Assembly (NCBI RefSeq): GCF_001427225.1
Contig: NZ_LMFH01000008.1
Span: 1 to 64,000, forward strand
DNA: 64,000 bases
Direction of reading: 5' to 3'
Source of the DNA: Lysobacter sp. Root494
GTDB lineage: Bacteria; Pseudomonadota; Gammaproteobacteria; Xanthomonadales; Xanthomonadaceae
The first letter of the stretch is position 1. Every line of letters starts with the position of its first letter. Positions 35,431 to 43,126 of this stretch are shown here, piece by piece. The notes beneath the pieces are model-generated. The model ran no database searches and was not told where the DNA came from. It saw only the letters and a list, made by a program, of their open reading frames with translations. A program made the position numbers and the translations under genes.

Positions 35431-36182
35431 GGCATTTCTCCCTGCGCCGGCCGCACCTGCTCGTGCAATTCGCCGTCGCGCATGACGAAGACGCGATCGC
35501 AATGCCGCGCGACGTCGGGATCGTGAGTGATCAGCACCACGGTGTGGTCTTCCTGCTGCAGTCGCTTGAACAGCGCGAGAATCTCCTCGCCGGTCTTCGT
35601 GTCGAGTGCGCCGGTCGGTTCGTCGGCGAAGAGGATCGGCGGGCGGTTGATCAGCGCGCGTGCGATCGCGACACGCTGCTGCTGGCCGCCGGAGAGCTCG
35701 CTCGGGCGATGGCCGGCGCGTTCGGCCAGGCCCACCGAAGCCAGCGCTTCACGTGCACGTTCCAGGCGCTCTTCGCGCGCAACGTTCGCGTAGCCCATCG
35801 GCATGGCCACATTCTCGAGCGCGTTCATGCGCGGCAACAGGTTGAAGCCCTGGAAGACGAAGCCGATCTTCTCCAGCCGCAGTGCGGCCCGCTCTTCGGC
35901 ATCGAGCGTGGATACGTCCACGCCATCGCACAGATAGATTCCGCTGGAAGGCGTATCGAGGCAGCCGAGCAGGTTCATCAGCGTCGACTTGCCGGAACCC
36001 GACGGGCCCATGATCGCGACGAACTCGCCGCTGCCGATGCGCAGGTCCACATCGCGCAACGCGATGACTTCCGCCTCGGTGCCGGGCGAATACACCTTGC
36101 CCAGCGCGCGGGTTTCGATCACGGCGGACGACCCAGAAGCAGCGCGATTCGAAGCGCCGGGGCCTGAAGCAACGTCGCTCAT
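35427..36182 (-). CDS. ABC transporter ATPase, MacB/LolD type
   Basis: 251 residues. Walker [11 protein letters not shown]-loop F-V-F-Q-G-F-N-L-L, signature L-S-G-G-Q-Q-Q-R-V and Walker [13 protein letters not shown] are intact, of the mechanotransmission class that drives MacB-like permeases. A Ser/Ala-rich extension of 20 residues precedes the domain. Four-base overlaps with the adaptor gene upstream and the permease gene downstream show one translational unit. Confidence 0.95.
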   Translation of the reverse strand: MSDVASGPGASNRAASGSSAVIETRALGKVYSPGTEAEVIALRDVDLRIGSGEFVAIMGPSGSGKSTLMNLLGCLDTPSSGIYLCDGVDVSTLDAEERAALRLEKIGFVFQGFNLLPRMNALENVAMPMGYANVAREERLERAREALASVGLAERAGHRPSELSGGQQQRVAIARALINRPPILFADEPTGALDTKTGEEILALFKRLQQEDHTVVLITHDPDVARHCDRVFVMRDGELHEQVRPAQGEMP

Positions 36183-37702
36183 TGCGCGCCGCGCCCGCTG
36201 CCGACGATCACTTCATCGCCTTCGCGGATATCACCGGACACCTCGGTGTAGCTGCCATCGGATGCACCGACCCGCACTGTCACCGCCTGCGGCTTGCCGC
36301 CCACCAGCTTGTACAGGGGCGCGCGACGCGAGCTGAGCAGCGCCGCGATCTCGCGGTCCCACTGCATCTTCTGCTTCTCGTCGAGCGTCGCCTTGAAGGC
36401 GGCGAACTGCTGGTTGAAGCGTTCGGCCATGCGCTGGCGCATCGCCCCGGCATTGCCGCTGTTGCCGCGCTGGTTGTTGCCGCCGCCCGGTCCACGGCCG
36501 AACAGCGTCGTGCCCGGGCCCTGCGTGGCGGCAGGTTGGGCCATGCGTGCCGCGGCGCGCTGCCTGATCGCGTCGAGGGCTTCGTCGAACGCGGATTGCT
36601 GACCCGGGTTGAGCTTCATCGTCCGCGCGATGCGTTCGAACTCTCCGGCGAAATTGCCGCGAGCGCCGGCCTGCTGCTGTGCATTCGCATCCGTGCCGTC
36701 GTCGTCCGGCTTGTAGCGCAACGCGGCATTGCCCACGCGCAGCACGTTGTCGCGATGACTGACTTCGATCTCGGCATTCGCGGTCATGCCTGGCAGCAGC
36801 GACTGGTCGCTGTTGTCGACGCTGACGACTACCGGATAGGTGATGACGTTGCTGGTGTTGGTCGCCGCGAGCCGCACCTGTTTCACCTTGCCGCGGAAAT
36901 TGCGGTCCGGGAACGCATCGACGGTGAAGCTCACGTCCAGGCCCGGCTTCACCTGGCCGATGTCGGCTTCGTCGACCGCGAGCAGGATCTCCATCTGCGA
37001 CAGGTCCTCGGCGATCTGGAACAGCACCGGCGCCTGCAGGCTGGCGGCCACGGTCTGGCCGGGTTCCACCGTGCGCGACAGCACCACGCCGTCGACCGGC
37101 GAACGGATCACCGTGCGCTGCAGGTTGAGGCGGGTCGTCTGCGTGGAAGCGGTCTGCTGGGTGATCTGCGCCTGTGCCGACGCCACCTGCGCGCGGGCCT
37201 GGTCGCGCGCGGCGCGGGCGAGGTCGAGGTCGCCGCGTGCGATCAGTTGCTGCTGCGCGAGTTCGGCCTTGCGGTTGTAATCGGCTTCGGCGTTGCGCAC
37301 GGCCGCCTGCGCGGTCGCGAGGCCCGCGCGCGCGGCGTTGATCTGCGCGCTGCCCTGCGCGATCTGCGTTTCGTACGTGCTTGGATCGATGCGGGCAATC
37401 ACCTGCCCCTTGGAGACGTGATCGTTGTAATCCGCCAGCACTTCGATCACCTGGCCGGATATCTGGCTGCCCACGTCGACCTTCGAGGTCGCATCGAGCG
37501 CGCCTGTCGCGGAAATCGTCACGCGGATATCACCGCGATCGACCTTGGCGGTGCGCCAGGCGGACGCGGCTTCATCATTGCCACGCTGACGCCAGAAGTA
37601 CACGCCGGTGATGACGAGTGCGAGCGCGACACCCGCGATAGCTATGCGTCGTGGCCACGGCGAAGGCTTGCGGGCGGGGGATGGCTTGCGAGGTGCGCTC
37701 AT
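36179..37702 (-). CDS. MacA-type periplasmic adaptor with inserted LTxxQ-like domain
   Basis: 507 residues against about 370 for E. coli MacA. N-terminal anchor helix (18-37), biotinyl-lipoyl half motifs (about 70-105 and 195-225), a helical hairpin between, and a beta-barrel (about 225-325). At about 333-460 an extra helical region interrupts the membrane-proximal domain: it holds L-N-P-G-Q-Q (364-369) and L-D-E-K-Q (440-444), spaced by a Gly/Asn/Arg-rich linker, much like the paired LTxxQ motifs of Spy/CpxP-type periplasmic chaperones. The adaptor joins the inner-membrane pump to an outer-membrane channel, which is not encoded here. It heads the pump operon; the two-component genes lie upstream on the same strand (125-base gap). 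Confidence 0.88.
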   Translation of the reverse strand: MSAPRKPSPARKPSPWPRRIAIAGVALALVITGVYFWRQRGNDEAASAWRTAKVDRGDIRVTISATGALDATSKVDVGSQISGQVIEVLADYNDHVSKGQVIARIDPSTYETQIAQGSAQINAARAGLATAQAAVRNAEADYNRKAELAQQQLIARGDLDLARAARDQARAQVASAQAQITQQTASTQTTRLNLQRTVIRSPVDGVVLSRTVEPGQTVAASLQAPVLFQIAEDLSQMEILLAVDEADIGQVKPGLDVSFTVDAFPDRNFRGKVKQVRLAATNTSNVITYPVVVSVDNSDQSLLPGMTANAEIEVSHRDNVLRVGNAALRYKPDDDGTDANAQQQAGARGNFAGEFERIARTMKLNPGQQSAFDEALDAIRQRAAARMAQPAATQGPGTTLFGRGPGGGNNQRGNSGNAGAMRQRMAERFNQQFAAFKATLDEKQKMQWDREIAALLSSRRAPLYKLVGGKPQAVTVRVGASDGSYTEVSGDIREGDEVIVGSGRGAQ

Positions 37703-37827
37703 GGAGAACCGGCGAGGAAAAGTCGTGGATATAACGCTTCAAGAGGCCAGTCGTTGACAAGCCCCGCGCGCATTTCAACCCGACAACTGGCCAGCCAGAT
37801 CCGGCAAAGTCCGCTGGTGCGGCACGG

Positions 37828-39096
37828 TCATGCGAAGCGGATCGTTGCGACCGTGCCCTTGCCCGGCTCGCTGTCCAGGCTCACCGGCCAGCCGAAGCGC
37901 TCACCCAGGCGTCGCACGATCGACAGGCCCATGCCGCGTCCTTCCTGGTGGCCGGAGTCACCGCGATAGAAGGGATCGAATGCCTTCATCAGTGTTTCGG
38001 GCGTCATTCCGATGCCGGTATCACGCACTTCGATGCTCTCCGGCGTCAGCTGCAGTTCGATGCGGCCCGCGTCGGTGAAACGGACGGCGTTCCCCAGCAG
38101 GTTGCCGATCATCACCGCCAGCACGTGCGGCGGCGCGAACAGCTTCGGTGCGCCGTGATCGCTCACTTCCAGCTGGATGGGCCGGCCCACCAGCAGTGGC
38201 TGCACGCGCGCCACTTCATGCGCGATCACTTCGCGCACGTCGAATTCCTCGCTCAGTGGCTCGATCTCGGCTTCGCGCGCCAGCACCAGGAACGCATCGA
38301 TCACGGCTTCCATGTCACGGCCCGCACGTTGCACGCGCGCCAGCGAGCGCAGTTGCCGCTCGCTGGCGTCGGGATCGGCCAGCATCAGGTCGGTGGCCAC
38401 GCGGATCACGGTGAGAGGCGTACGCAGTTCATGACTCGCATCGCGGGTGAAGTCGCGCTCGCGCTGCACGAAGTCGGTGACGCGGTCCGCCAGCCCGGTG
38501 AGTGCACCGGTAAGTTGGCGCACTTCGCTGCCGACGTCGGGTGGCAAGCGGCTCGACCGGATCGCGCTGGTATCGGGCGCGCGCGGATCCCAGCGCGCGA
38601 CGATGTCGGACAACCAGCTCACCGGCGTGACCATCCGCTTCGTCGTTCGGTACGTCAGCCACGCCATCAGGTACGACGTCATCAGTGCGAACAGCAGCGC
38701 ACCGGCCGCGGTCAACAGGATGACCATGTCGATGAGTTCGGTATCGACGGCGACGACGAAGCGCCCCTGCGGACGATCGTCGACGTAGACGAACCGATCG
38801 AATGCGAGCTGGTTCAGGCCGCGCGGCAGATCGCGCACGGTCGGCGGCAGGACGTCGAAGCCGCCATCGGGAGGCACGAAGTAGGTCTGGAAGAAACGGC
38901 CATGCAGCAGAGTGCTTTCGGGATGATCCGCCTGTTGCGTCCAGAAGCGCTGGGCTTCGTGCTTCGACGCCTGGTTCACCACCGTCTGCCGGACGGCCAG
39001 GCCCAATGCCGTCACGAACAGGCACAGCGCCACGCTGGCGATCAGTGCCTGCGCGATGAACGCCAGTTTGATCTTGCGCGGCAGCCCCTGCGTCAT
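37828..39096 (-). CDS. Sensor histidine kinase (two-component)
   Basis: 422 residues: membrane helix 1 (about 12-34), a periplasmic sensor of about 90 residues (with F-V-P-P-D-G-G-F-D), helix 2 (about 125-148), then HAMP-like linker, phosphoacceptor R-D-A-S-H-E-L-R-T-P-L-T and ATP-binding N and G boxes (G-N-L-L-G-N-A-V-R-F, D-T-G-I-G-M, G-R-G-M-G-L-S-I-V). The signal is unknown. It follows the response regulator by 13 bases and sits upstream of the efflux operon, which it may control (inference from position). Confidence 0.93.
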   Translation of the reverse strand: MTQGLPRKIKLAFIAQALIASVALCLFVTALGLAVRQTVVNQASKHEAQRFWTQQADHPESTLLHGRFFQTYFVPPDGGFDVLPPTVRDLPRGLNQLAFDRFVYVDDRPQGRFVVAVDTELIDMVILLTAAGALLFALMTSYLMAWLTYRTTKRMVTPVSWLSDIVARWDPRAPDTSAIRSSRLPPDVGSEVRQLTGALTGLADRVTDFVQRERDFTRDASHELRTPLTVIRVATDLMLADPDASERQLRSLARVQRAGRDMEAVIDAFLVLAREAEIEPLSEEFDVREVIAHEVARVQPLLVGRPIQLEVSDHGAPKLFAPPHVLAVMIGNLLGNAVRFTDAGRIELQLTPESIEVRDTGIGMTPETLMKAFDPFYRGDSGHQEGRGMGLSIVRRLGERFGWPVSLDSEPGKGTVATIRFA

Positions 39097-39109
39097 GCGA
39101 GGCCGCTTC

Positions 39110-39820
39110 TCAATCGGGCGGTTGCGATATGTCAGCGACCCGGTAGCCCGCGCTCTGCACCGTGTGCAACAGCTGCTTGTCGAACGGCTTGTCGATGGTC
39201 TTGCGCAGGTTGTACAGGTGGCTGCGCAGCGTGTCCGAATCCGGCAATCCGTTGCCCCAGATCTCGCGTTCGATTTCCTGCCGGCTGACCACGCGCGGCG
39301 ATTCGCGCATCAGGATCGTGAGCAGGCGCAGGCCGATCGGCGACAGCTGCAGCTCGGTGCCGCCGCGGGTGACGCGCAGGCTGGCGGGATCGAGCACCAG
39401 GTCCGCGACCTTCAGCACTTCGCCGCCGACCTGCCGCCGTTCACGGCGGATCAACGCGCGCAGTCGTGCTTCCAGCTCCTGGATCGCGAAGGGCTTGGTC
39501 AGGTAGTCATCGGCGCCCACGGACAAACCGTTGAGCTTCTCGTCCAGCGTGTCGCGGGCAGTCAGCATCAGCACCGGGGTAGACTTGCGCGCCTCCTCGC
39601 GCAGCTTCTTGCAGACCTCGATGCCATCCATGCGCGGCAGCATCAGGTCGAGCACGATCACGTCGTAACTGTTTTCGGTGGACAAGCGGTAACCATCCAG
39701 GCCGTCGGCCGCGAAATCAACCTCGAAACCGCGCCCTTCCAGATACTCGCCCACCATCTCGGAAATGTTGCGGTTGTCCTCGACAATGAGGACCAGCCCG
39801 CCGTCGCGTGTTGACTGCAT
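39110..39820 (-). CDS. OmpR-family response regulator
   Basis: 236 residues from the ATG at 39820, with GGAG upstream. Receiver domain (about 8-120) with V-E-D-N, the phosphoacceptor in V-L-D-L-M-L-P-R-M-D-G and K-P-F; C-terminal winged-helix DNA-binding domain (about 140-232) with R-S-H-L-Y-N-L-R-K-T-I-D-K and Y-R-V-A-D. It works with the kinase encoded downstream. A 7-bp hairpin lies in its upstream region (39875-39892). Confidence 0.94.
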   Translation of the reverse strand: MQSTRDGGLVLIVEDNRNISEMVGEYLEGRGFEVDFAADGLDGYRLSTENSYDVIVLDLMLPRMDGIEVCKKLREEARKSTPVLMLTARDTLDEKLNGLSVGADDYLTKPFAIQELEARLRALIRRERRQVGGEVLKVADLVLDPASLRVTRGGTELQLSPIGLRLLTILMRESPRVVSRQEIEREIWGNGLPDSDTLRSHLYNLRKTIDKPFDKQLLHTVQSAGYRVADISQPPD

Positions 39821-39874
39821 GACAGGGTCTCCGTTCGACTTCAGGTTTGTGAAAATGCTCTGCCGAGAGTAGAC

Positions 39875-39892
39875 GCTCCGTGAAGACGGAGC
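39875..39892. promoter_or_regulatory. Inverted repeat in the response regulator/DUF486 divergent region
   Basis: GCTCCGT-GAAG-ACGGAGC, a perfect 7-bp stem with a 4-base loop, between the divergent response-regulator and DUF486 genes. Possible operator for the regulator itself or a 5' leader hairpin; no promoter boxes could be fixed around it. Confidence 0.35.
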
Positions 39893-39940
39893 CATCCGCG
39901 CTCCCGTTCAGGTTCCCTGCCCTTCCGACCGGCCATTCAG

Positions 39941-40279
39941 ATGCTCGAACGCTTCATTCCCGCCCTGCTGCTGTTGGGCTCCAACGTGTTCATGACCTTC
40001 GCGTGGTATGGACACCTTCGTTACAAATCGGCGCCGCTGGCGCTCGCGATCTTCGCCAGCTGGGGCATTGCCCTGTTCGAATATTCCCTCATGGTGCCGG
40101 CCAACCGGCTCGGCAGCGCCATGTATTCGGCACCGCAGCTCAAGGGCATGCAGGAAGTCATCACCTTGCTGGTGTTCGCCGGCTTCTCGACCTGGTACCT
40201 GGGACAGCCGCTGAAGTGGAATCACTGGGCGGGATTCGCGCTGATCGTTGTCGCGGCGTGGCTGATCTTCCAGGACTGA
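39941..40279 (+). CDS. DUF486 (DMT-superfamily) membrane protein
   Basis: 112 residues, four membrane helices. The sequence G-S-N-V-F-M-T-F-A-W-Y-G-H-L and F-E-Y-S-L-M-V-P-A-N-R-L-G is that of DUF486 proteins, small relatives of drug/metabolite transporters with no proven substrate. Convergent with the DUF962 gene, 34 bases apart, where a short CCGGT/ACCGG hairpin is the only feature. Confidence 0.9.
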   Translation: MLERFIPALLLLGSNVFMTFAWYGHLRYKSAPLALAIFASWGIALFEYSLMVPANRLGSAMYSAPQLKGMQEVITLLVFAGFSTWYLGQPLKWNHWAGFALIVVAAWLIFQD

Positions 40280-40313
40280 ACTCCGCTGATCAGTGACATC
40301 CGGTGGCGACCGG

Positions 40314-40616
40314 CTAGAACGGAATCTTCCTCGTGAGGATGTCCCTGAACATCACCCAGTCGCCCGCGAACGAATAGAAGGGATGCCGGAACGTCGCGGG
40401 CCGGTTCTTCTCGAAGAAGAAATGGCCGATCCAGGCGAAGCCGTAGCCGCAGAACAACGCACCAAGCAGGAACCAGCCGTTGCGGCTGATGAGGGCGAGC
40501 GCGAGCAATGCGAGGACGCCCAGGCTGCCGATGAAATGCAGGCGGCGGCACGTGCGGTTCGCGTGTTCGCCGAGGTAGTACGGATAGAAGTCGTGGAAGC
40601 TGGAAAATCGAGCCAT
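40314..40616 (-). CDS. DUF962/Mpo1-like membrane protein
   Basis: 100 residues. The pattern F-Y-P-Y-Y-L-G-E-H-x-N-x-x-C-R-R-L-H-F-I-G followed by H-F-F-F-E-K-N-R-P-A-T-F and P-F-Y-S-F matches the DUF962 family, related to yeast Mpo1, an iron-dependent dioxygenase of 2-hydroxy fatty acids. Conserved histidines in H-x-N and H-F-F-F-E are candidate metal ligands. Two to three membrane helices. It lies 28 bases after mazG on the same strand. Confidence 0.88.
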   Translation of the reverse strand: MARFSSFHDFYPYYLGEHANRTCRRLHFIGSLGVLALLALALISRNGWFLLGALFCGYGFAWIGHFFFEKNRPATFRHPFYSFAGDWVMFRDILTRKIPF

Positions 40617-40644
40617 CGCTCGCCCCTGTCGTGATCGGCCGACG

Positions 40645-41475
40645 TTACTTTCCGGCTGCCTTGGCCTTGTCCCAGTAACGATCCTGCTCTTCCAGCGTCA
40701 GCGCGGCAAGCGTGGTGCGGTCGGCTTCAGCAAAGGCTTCCATCGCACGGAAGCGGCGTTCGAACTTGAGGTTGGCGCGGCGCATGGCGGCGCCCACGTC
40801 GACCTTCGCATGTCGCGCGATGTTCGCGGCAACGAACAGCATGTCGCCGATTTCCTCTTCGAGGCGATCGTGTGCTTCGCCGGCGCCTGGCTGCGCGGCG
40901 GCGGCTGCGAATTCCTCGCGCACTTCCTCGATTTCCTCATGCAGCTTGGCGATCACGGGCGTAATGTCCGGCCAGTCGAAGCCGACCGATGCCGCGCGCT
41001 TCTGCAGCTTCACGGCGCGCTGCCATTCGGGCAGGCCGCGCGCGATGCCGGCCAGTGCGGAAGTATCCTGGTGGCCTGCGGATTCGCGCTCGCGGCGCTT
41101 CTGTTCTTCCCACGCGACCGTCTGTGCTTCGGCATCCTCGACGCTTTCGCCGGCGAACACGTGCGGATGGCGGCGGATCATCTTGTCGCTGATCGCGGCG
41201 ACGACATCGCCGAAGGCAAAGCTACCCTGCTCTTCCGCCATGCGTGCATGGAAGACGACCTGCAGCAGCAGGTCGCCGAGTTCGTCCTTCAGCGCGTGCA
41301 GGTCATTGCGGTCGATCGCATCGGCGACTTCGTACGCTTCCTCGATCGTGTATGGAGCGATCGTGGCGAAGGTCTGCTGGACGTCCCAGGGACAGCCACC
41401 ATTCGGGTCGCGCAGGCGCGCCATGATGGCGAGCAGGGTGTGGATGTCGTGGTGGTCTTGGAGAAGGTGGTTCAT
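40645..41475 (-). CDS. mazG: Nucleoside triphosphate pyrophosphohydrolase MazG
   Basis: 276 residues from the ATG at 41475 (M-N-H-L-L); an in-frame start 27 bases upstream adds a non-conserved leader. Two tandem MazG domains, each with the acidic metal motif: E-E-A-Y-E-V-A-D-A-I with E-L-G-D-L-L-L-Q-V in the first, E-E-I-E-E-V-R-E-E-F with E-E-I-G-D-M-L-F-V in the second, and G-C-P-W-D near the start. It hydrolyses NTPs to NMP and PPi and helps clear faulty nucleotides. Downstream of the cysQ-nudE pair across a repeat. Confidence 0.95.
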   Translation of the reverse strand: MNHLLQDHHDIHTLLAIMARLRDPNGGCPWDVQQTFATIAPYTIEEAYEVADAIDRNDLHALKDELGDLLLQVVFHARMAEEQGSFAFGDVVAAISDKMIRRHPHVFAGESVEDAEAQTVAWEEQKRRERESAGHQDTSALAGIARGLPEWQRAVKLQKRAASVGFDWPDITPVIAKLHEEIEEVREEFAAAAAQPGAGEAHDRLEEEIGDMLFVAANIARHAKVDVGAAMRRANLKFERRFRAMEAFAEADRTTLAALTLEEQDRYWDKAKAAGK

Positions 41476-41573
41476 CAGCGCTCTTTCGTTCTGATATTTC
41501 AACAGCGATAGGCGTCGGATGTTGACTTCCTGCCGCTGCCGCTGCTGTTGTTGCTTTGCCGTTGTTGTTGCTC

Positions 41574-41696
41574 GTCATTCCCGCGAAAGCGGGAGGCGCC
41601 TCACCACAGCCGAGGGCTGGTCATCCAGCGGCTTTGCCTTTGTGCCGTTGCTTGCTCAAGCGAAAGACACTGGATTCCCGCCTTCGCGGGAATGAC
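41574..41696. repeat. Inverted GTCATTCCCGCGAA repeat pair
   Basis: A 21-base word (41574-41594) and its inverse (41676-41696) match at 20 of 21 positions and enclose 81 bases that carry no gene. The word belongs to a dispersed repeat type common in proteobacterial intergenic DNA. Together with a pyrimidine-rich CTGCCGCTGCCGCTG tract (41530-41570) it fills the 234-base gap between cysQ and mazG. It could fold as a long hairpin that ends or processes the cysQ mRNA. Confidence 0.85.
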
Positions 41697-41709
41697 AAGC
41701 AAAGAGACG

Positions 41710-42522
41710 TTACTGGCCCGCCACCCAATCCCGCCACGGCAACGACACGTCGCCCAGCGCAATGAAATCCCCATTGAGCACCGTATCGCGCTGGTTGTAA
41801 CGGAACGGCCGTCCCTGCGGGTCGAGCACCGCGCCGCCCGCGCCTTCCAATACGCACTGGCCGGCGGCCGTGTCCCACTCGTTGGTCGGACCGAAGCGCG
41901 GATATACGTCGAGACCGCCTTCGGCGATGCGGCAGAACTTCAACGACGACCCGAGACCCAGGGGTTCGGTTTCGCCCATGCGATCGATGAACGCCTGCGT
42001 GCGGCCATCGCGGTGCGAGCGACTGGCGGCGACGCGCAGCGGCGCAGTGGCGGGCGCACGCACGTGCAGCGGAACGTCGCTGCCGCGTTCGCGATGGAAT
42101 GCACCCAAGGTCGCACCGCCATGCCATAGCTGTCCCGTCACGGGCGCCTGCACGATGCCGAAGACCGCGACACCGCTTTCGATCAGCGCGATATTCACGG
42201 TGAATTCTCCGTTTCGCTTGACGAACTCGCGGGTACCGTCGAGCGGATCGACCACCCACAGGCGATGCCAACCACGGCGCTCCCCGACGCCTACTTCGTG
42301 CGCCGACTCCTCGGAAAGCACCGGAATATCCGGCGTGATGCGTGCCAGGCCTTCGACGATACAGCGATGCGCCGCCAGGTCGGCCGCGGTGAGCGGCGAA
42401 TCGTCATCCTTGTGCTGGACGGCGAAATCGCTCTCGTAGATGCCGAGGATGGCGGCCGCCGCGTCCTGCGCGAGGACGATGACTTCCTCGCGCAAGGCCT
42501 TGTCGAGCATGTACGCGCTCAT
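41710..42522 (-). CDS. cysQ: 3'(2'),5'-bisphosphate nucleotidase CysQ
   Basis: 270 residues from the ATG at 42522, overlapping the nudE stop (ATGA). Inositol-monophosphatase-like fold with metal motifs L-S-E-E-S, D-P-L-D-G-T-R-E-F and E-W-D-T-A-A-G-Q. CysQ removes the 3'-phosphate of PAP, the by-product of PAPS-dependent sulfation, so it is the housekeeping partner of the sulfotransferases at 1886 and 3466 in this window. Confidence 0.95.
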   Translation of the reverse strand: MSAYMLDKALREEVIVLAQDAAAAILGIYESDFAVQHKDDDSPLTAADLAAHRCIVEGLARITPDIPVLSEESAHEVGVGERRGWHRLWVVDPLDGTREFVKRNGEFTVNIALIESGVAVFGIVQAPVTGQLWHGGATLGAFHRERGSDVPLHVRAPATAPLRVAASRSHRDGRTQAFIDRMGETEPLGLGSSLKFCRIAEGGLDVYPRFGPTNEWDTAAGQCVLEGAGGAVLDPQGRPFRYNQRDTVLNGDFIALGDVSLPWRDWVAGQ

Positions 42523-43067
42523 GCCTGCATCCCCAGCCATTCGCGCGCGATGAACAGCGCGGCGATGCTGCGGCCCTCGGAAAAATCCTCGCGCAGGATG
42601 AGTTCGTGCAGCGCGGCGAGCTTCCATGGGATCACTTCGAGTTCCTCGGGTTCGTCGCCCGGCAGGCGCTCGGGATACAGGTCGCGCGCGATCACGAGTT
42701 GCGCGGTATGGCTCATGTACGTCGGTGCCAGGGTGAGGTCGCGCAACAGCGTGAGCGAATGCGCGCCGTAGCCGGCTTCTTCCTTGAGTTCGCGGTCGGC
42801 GGCCTGGACGGCGGTTTCGCCCGCGTCGATGCGGCCCTTCACCAGGCCCAGTTCGTAGCGATGCATCCCTGCGGCGTACTCGCGCACCAGCAGCACCGTC
42901 TCGGCGTCGATCATCGGTACCACGATCACCGCGCCATGGCCGCGCCCGTGCAGGCGCTCGTAGTTGCGGCGCTCGCCATTGGCGAACTCGAGCTCCAGGC
43001 GCTCGAGCCGGTAAGGGCCGGCGTCGTGCTCGGTGATGCCATGGATGGTCGGCAGGCGACGCGTCAA
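42519..43067 (-). CDS. nudE: ADP-compounds hydrolase NudE
   Basis: 182 residues from the TTG at 43067, chosen because GGAG lies 8 bases upstream and the length then fits E. coli NudE (186); an in-frame ATG at 43148 would overlap bioA. The Nudix box G-R-I-D-A-G-E(7)R-E-L-K-E-E-A-G-Y is complete, and L-E-F-A-N-G-E-R-R-x-Y-E-R, V-R-E-Y-A-A-G and D-L-Y-P-E match NudE. It hydrolyses ADP-ribose, Ap3A and similar. Coupled to cysQ. Confidence 0.93.
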   Translation of the reverse strand: MTRRLPTIHGITEHDAGPYRLERLELEFANGERRNYERLHGRGHGAVIVVPMIDAETVLLVREYAAGMHRYELGLVKGRIDAGETAVQAADRELKEEAGYGAHSLTLLRDLTLAPTYMSHTAQLVIARDLYPERLPGDEPEELEVIPWKLAALHELILREDFSEGRSIAALFIAREWLGMQA

Positions 43068-43111
43068 GAGAGGGCTCCAGGGCCGGCGGACATCCCGGCT
43101 GCGCCGGCTGC

Positions 43112-43126
43112 GATAATGGAGGGATG
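43112..43126 (+). promoter_or_regulatory. Candidate -10 box directly before bioA (leaderless start)
   Basis: GATAAT (43112-43117) ends six bases before the bioA ATG (43124). GGAGGG lies between but touches the ATG, too close to act as a ribosome site for it. Expected transcription start is at the ATG. Same spacing as ksgA and apaG. Confidence 0.4.

Noticed and set aside
36182-37969. Plus-strand frame of 595 codons
   Set aside because: Antisense to the MacA-type adaptor gene, which has intact domains and coupled neighbours. No independent support.
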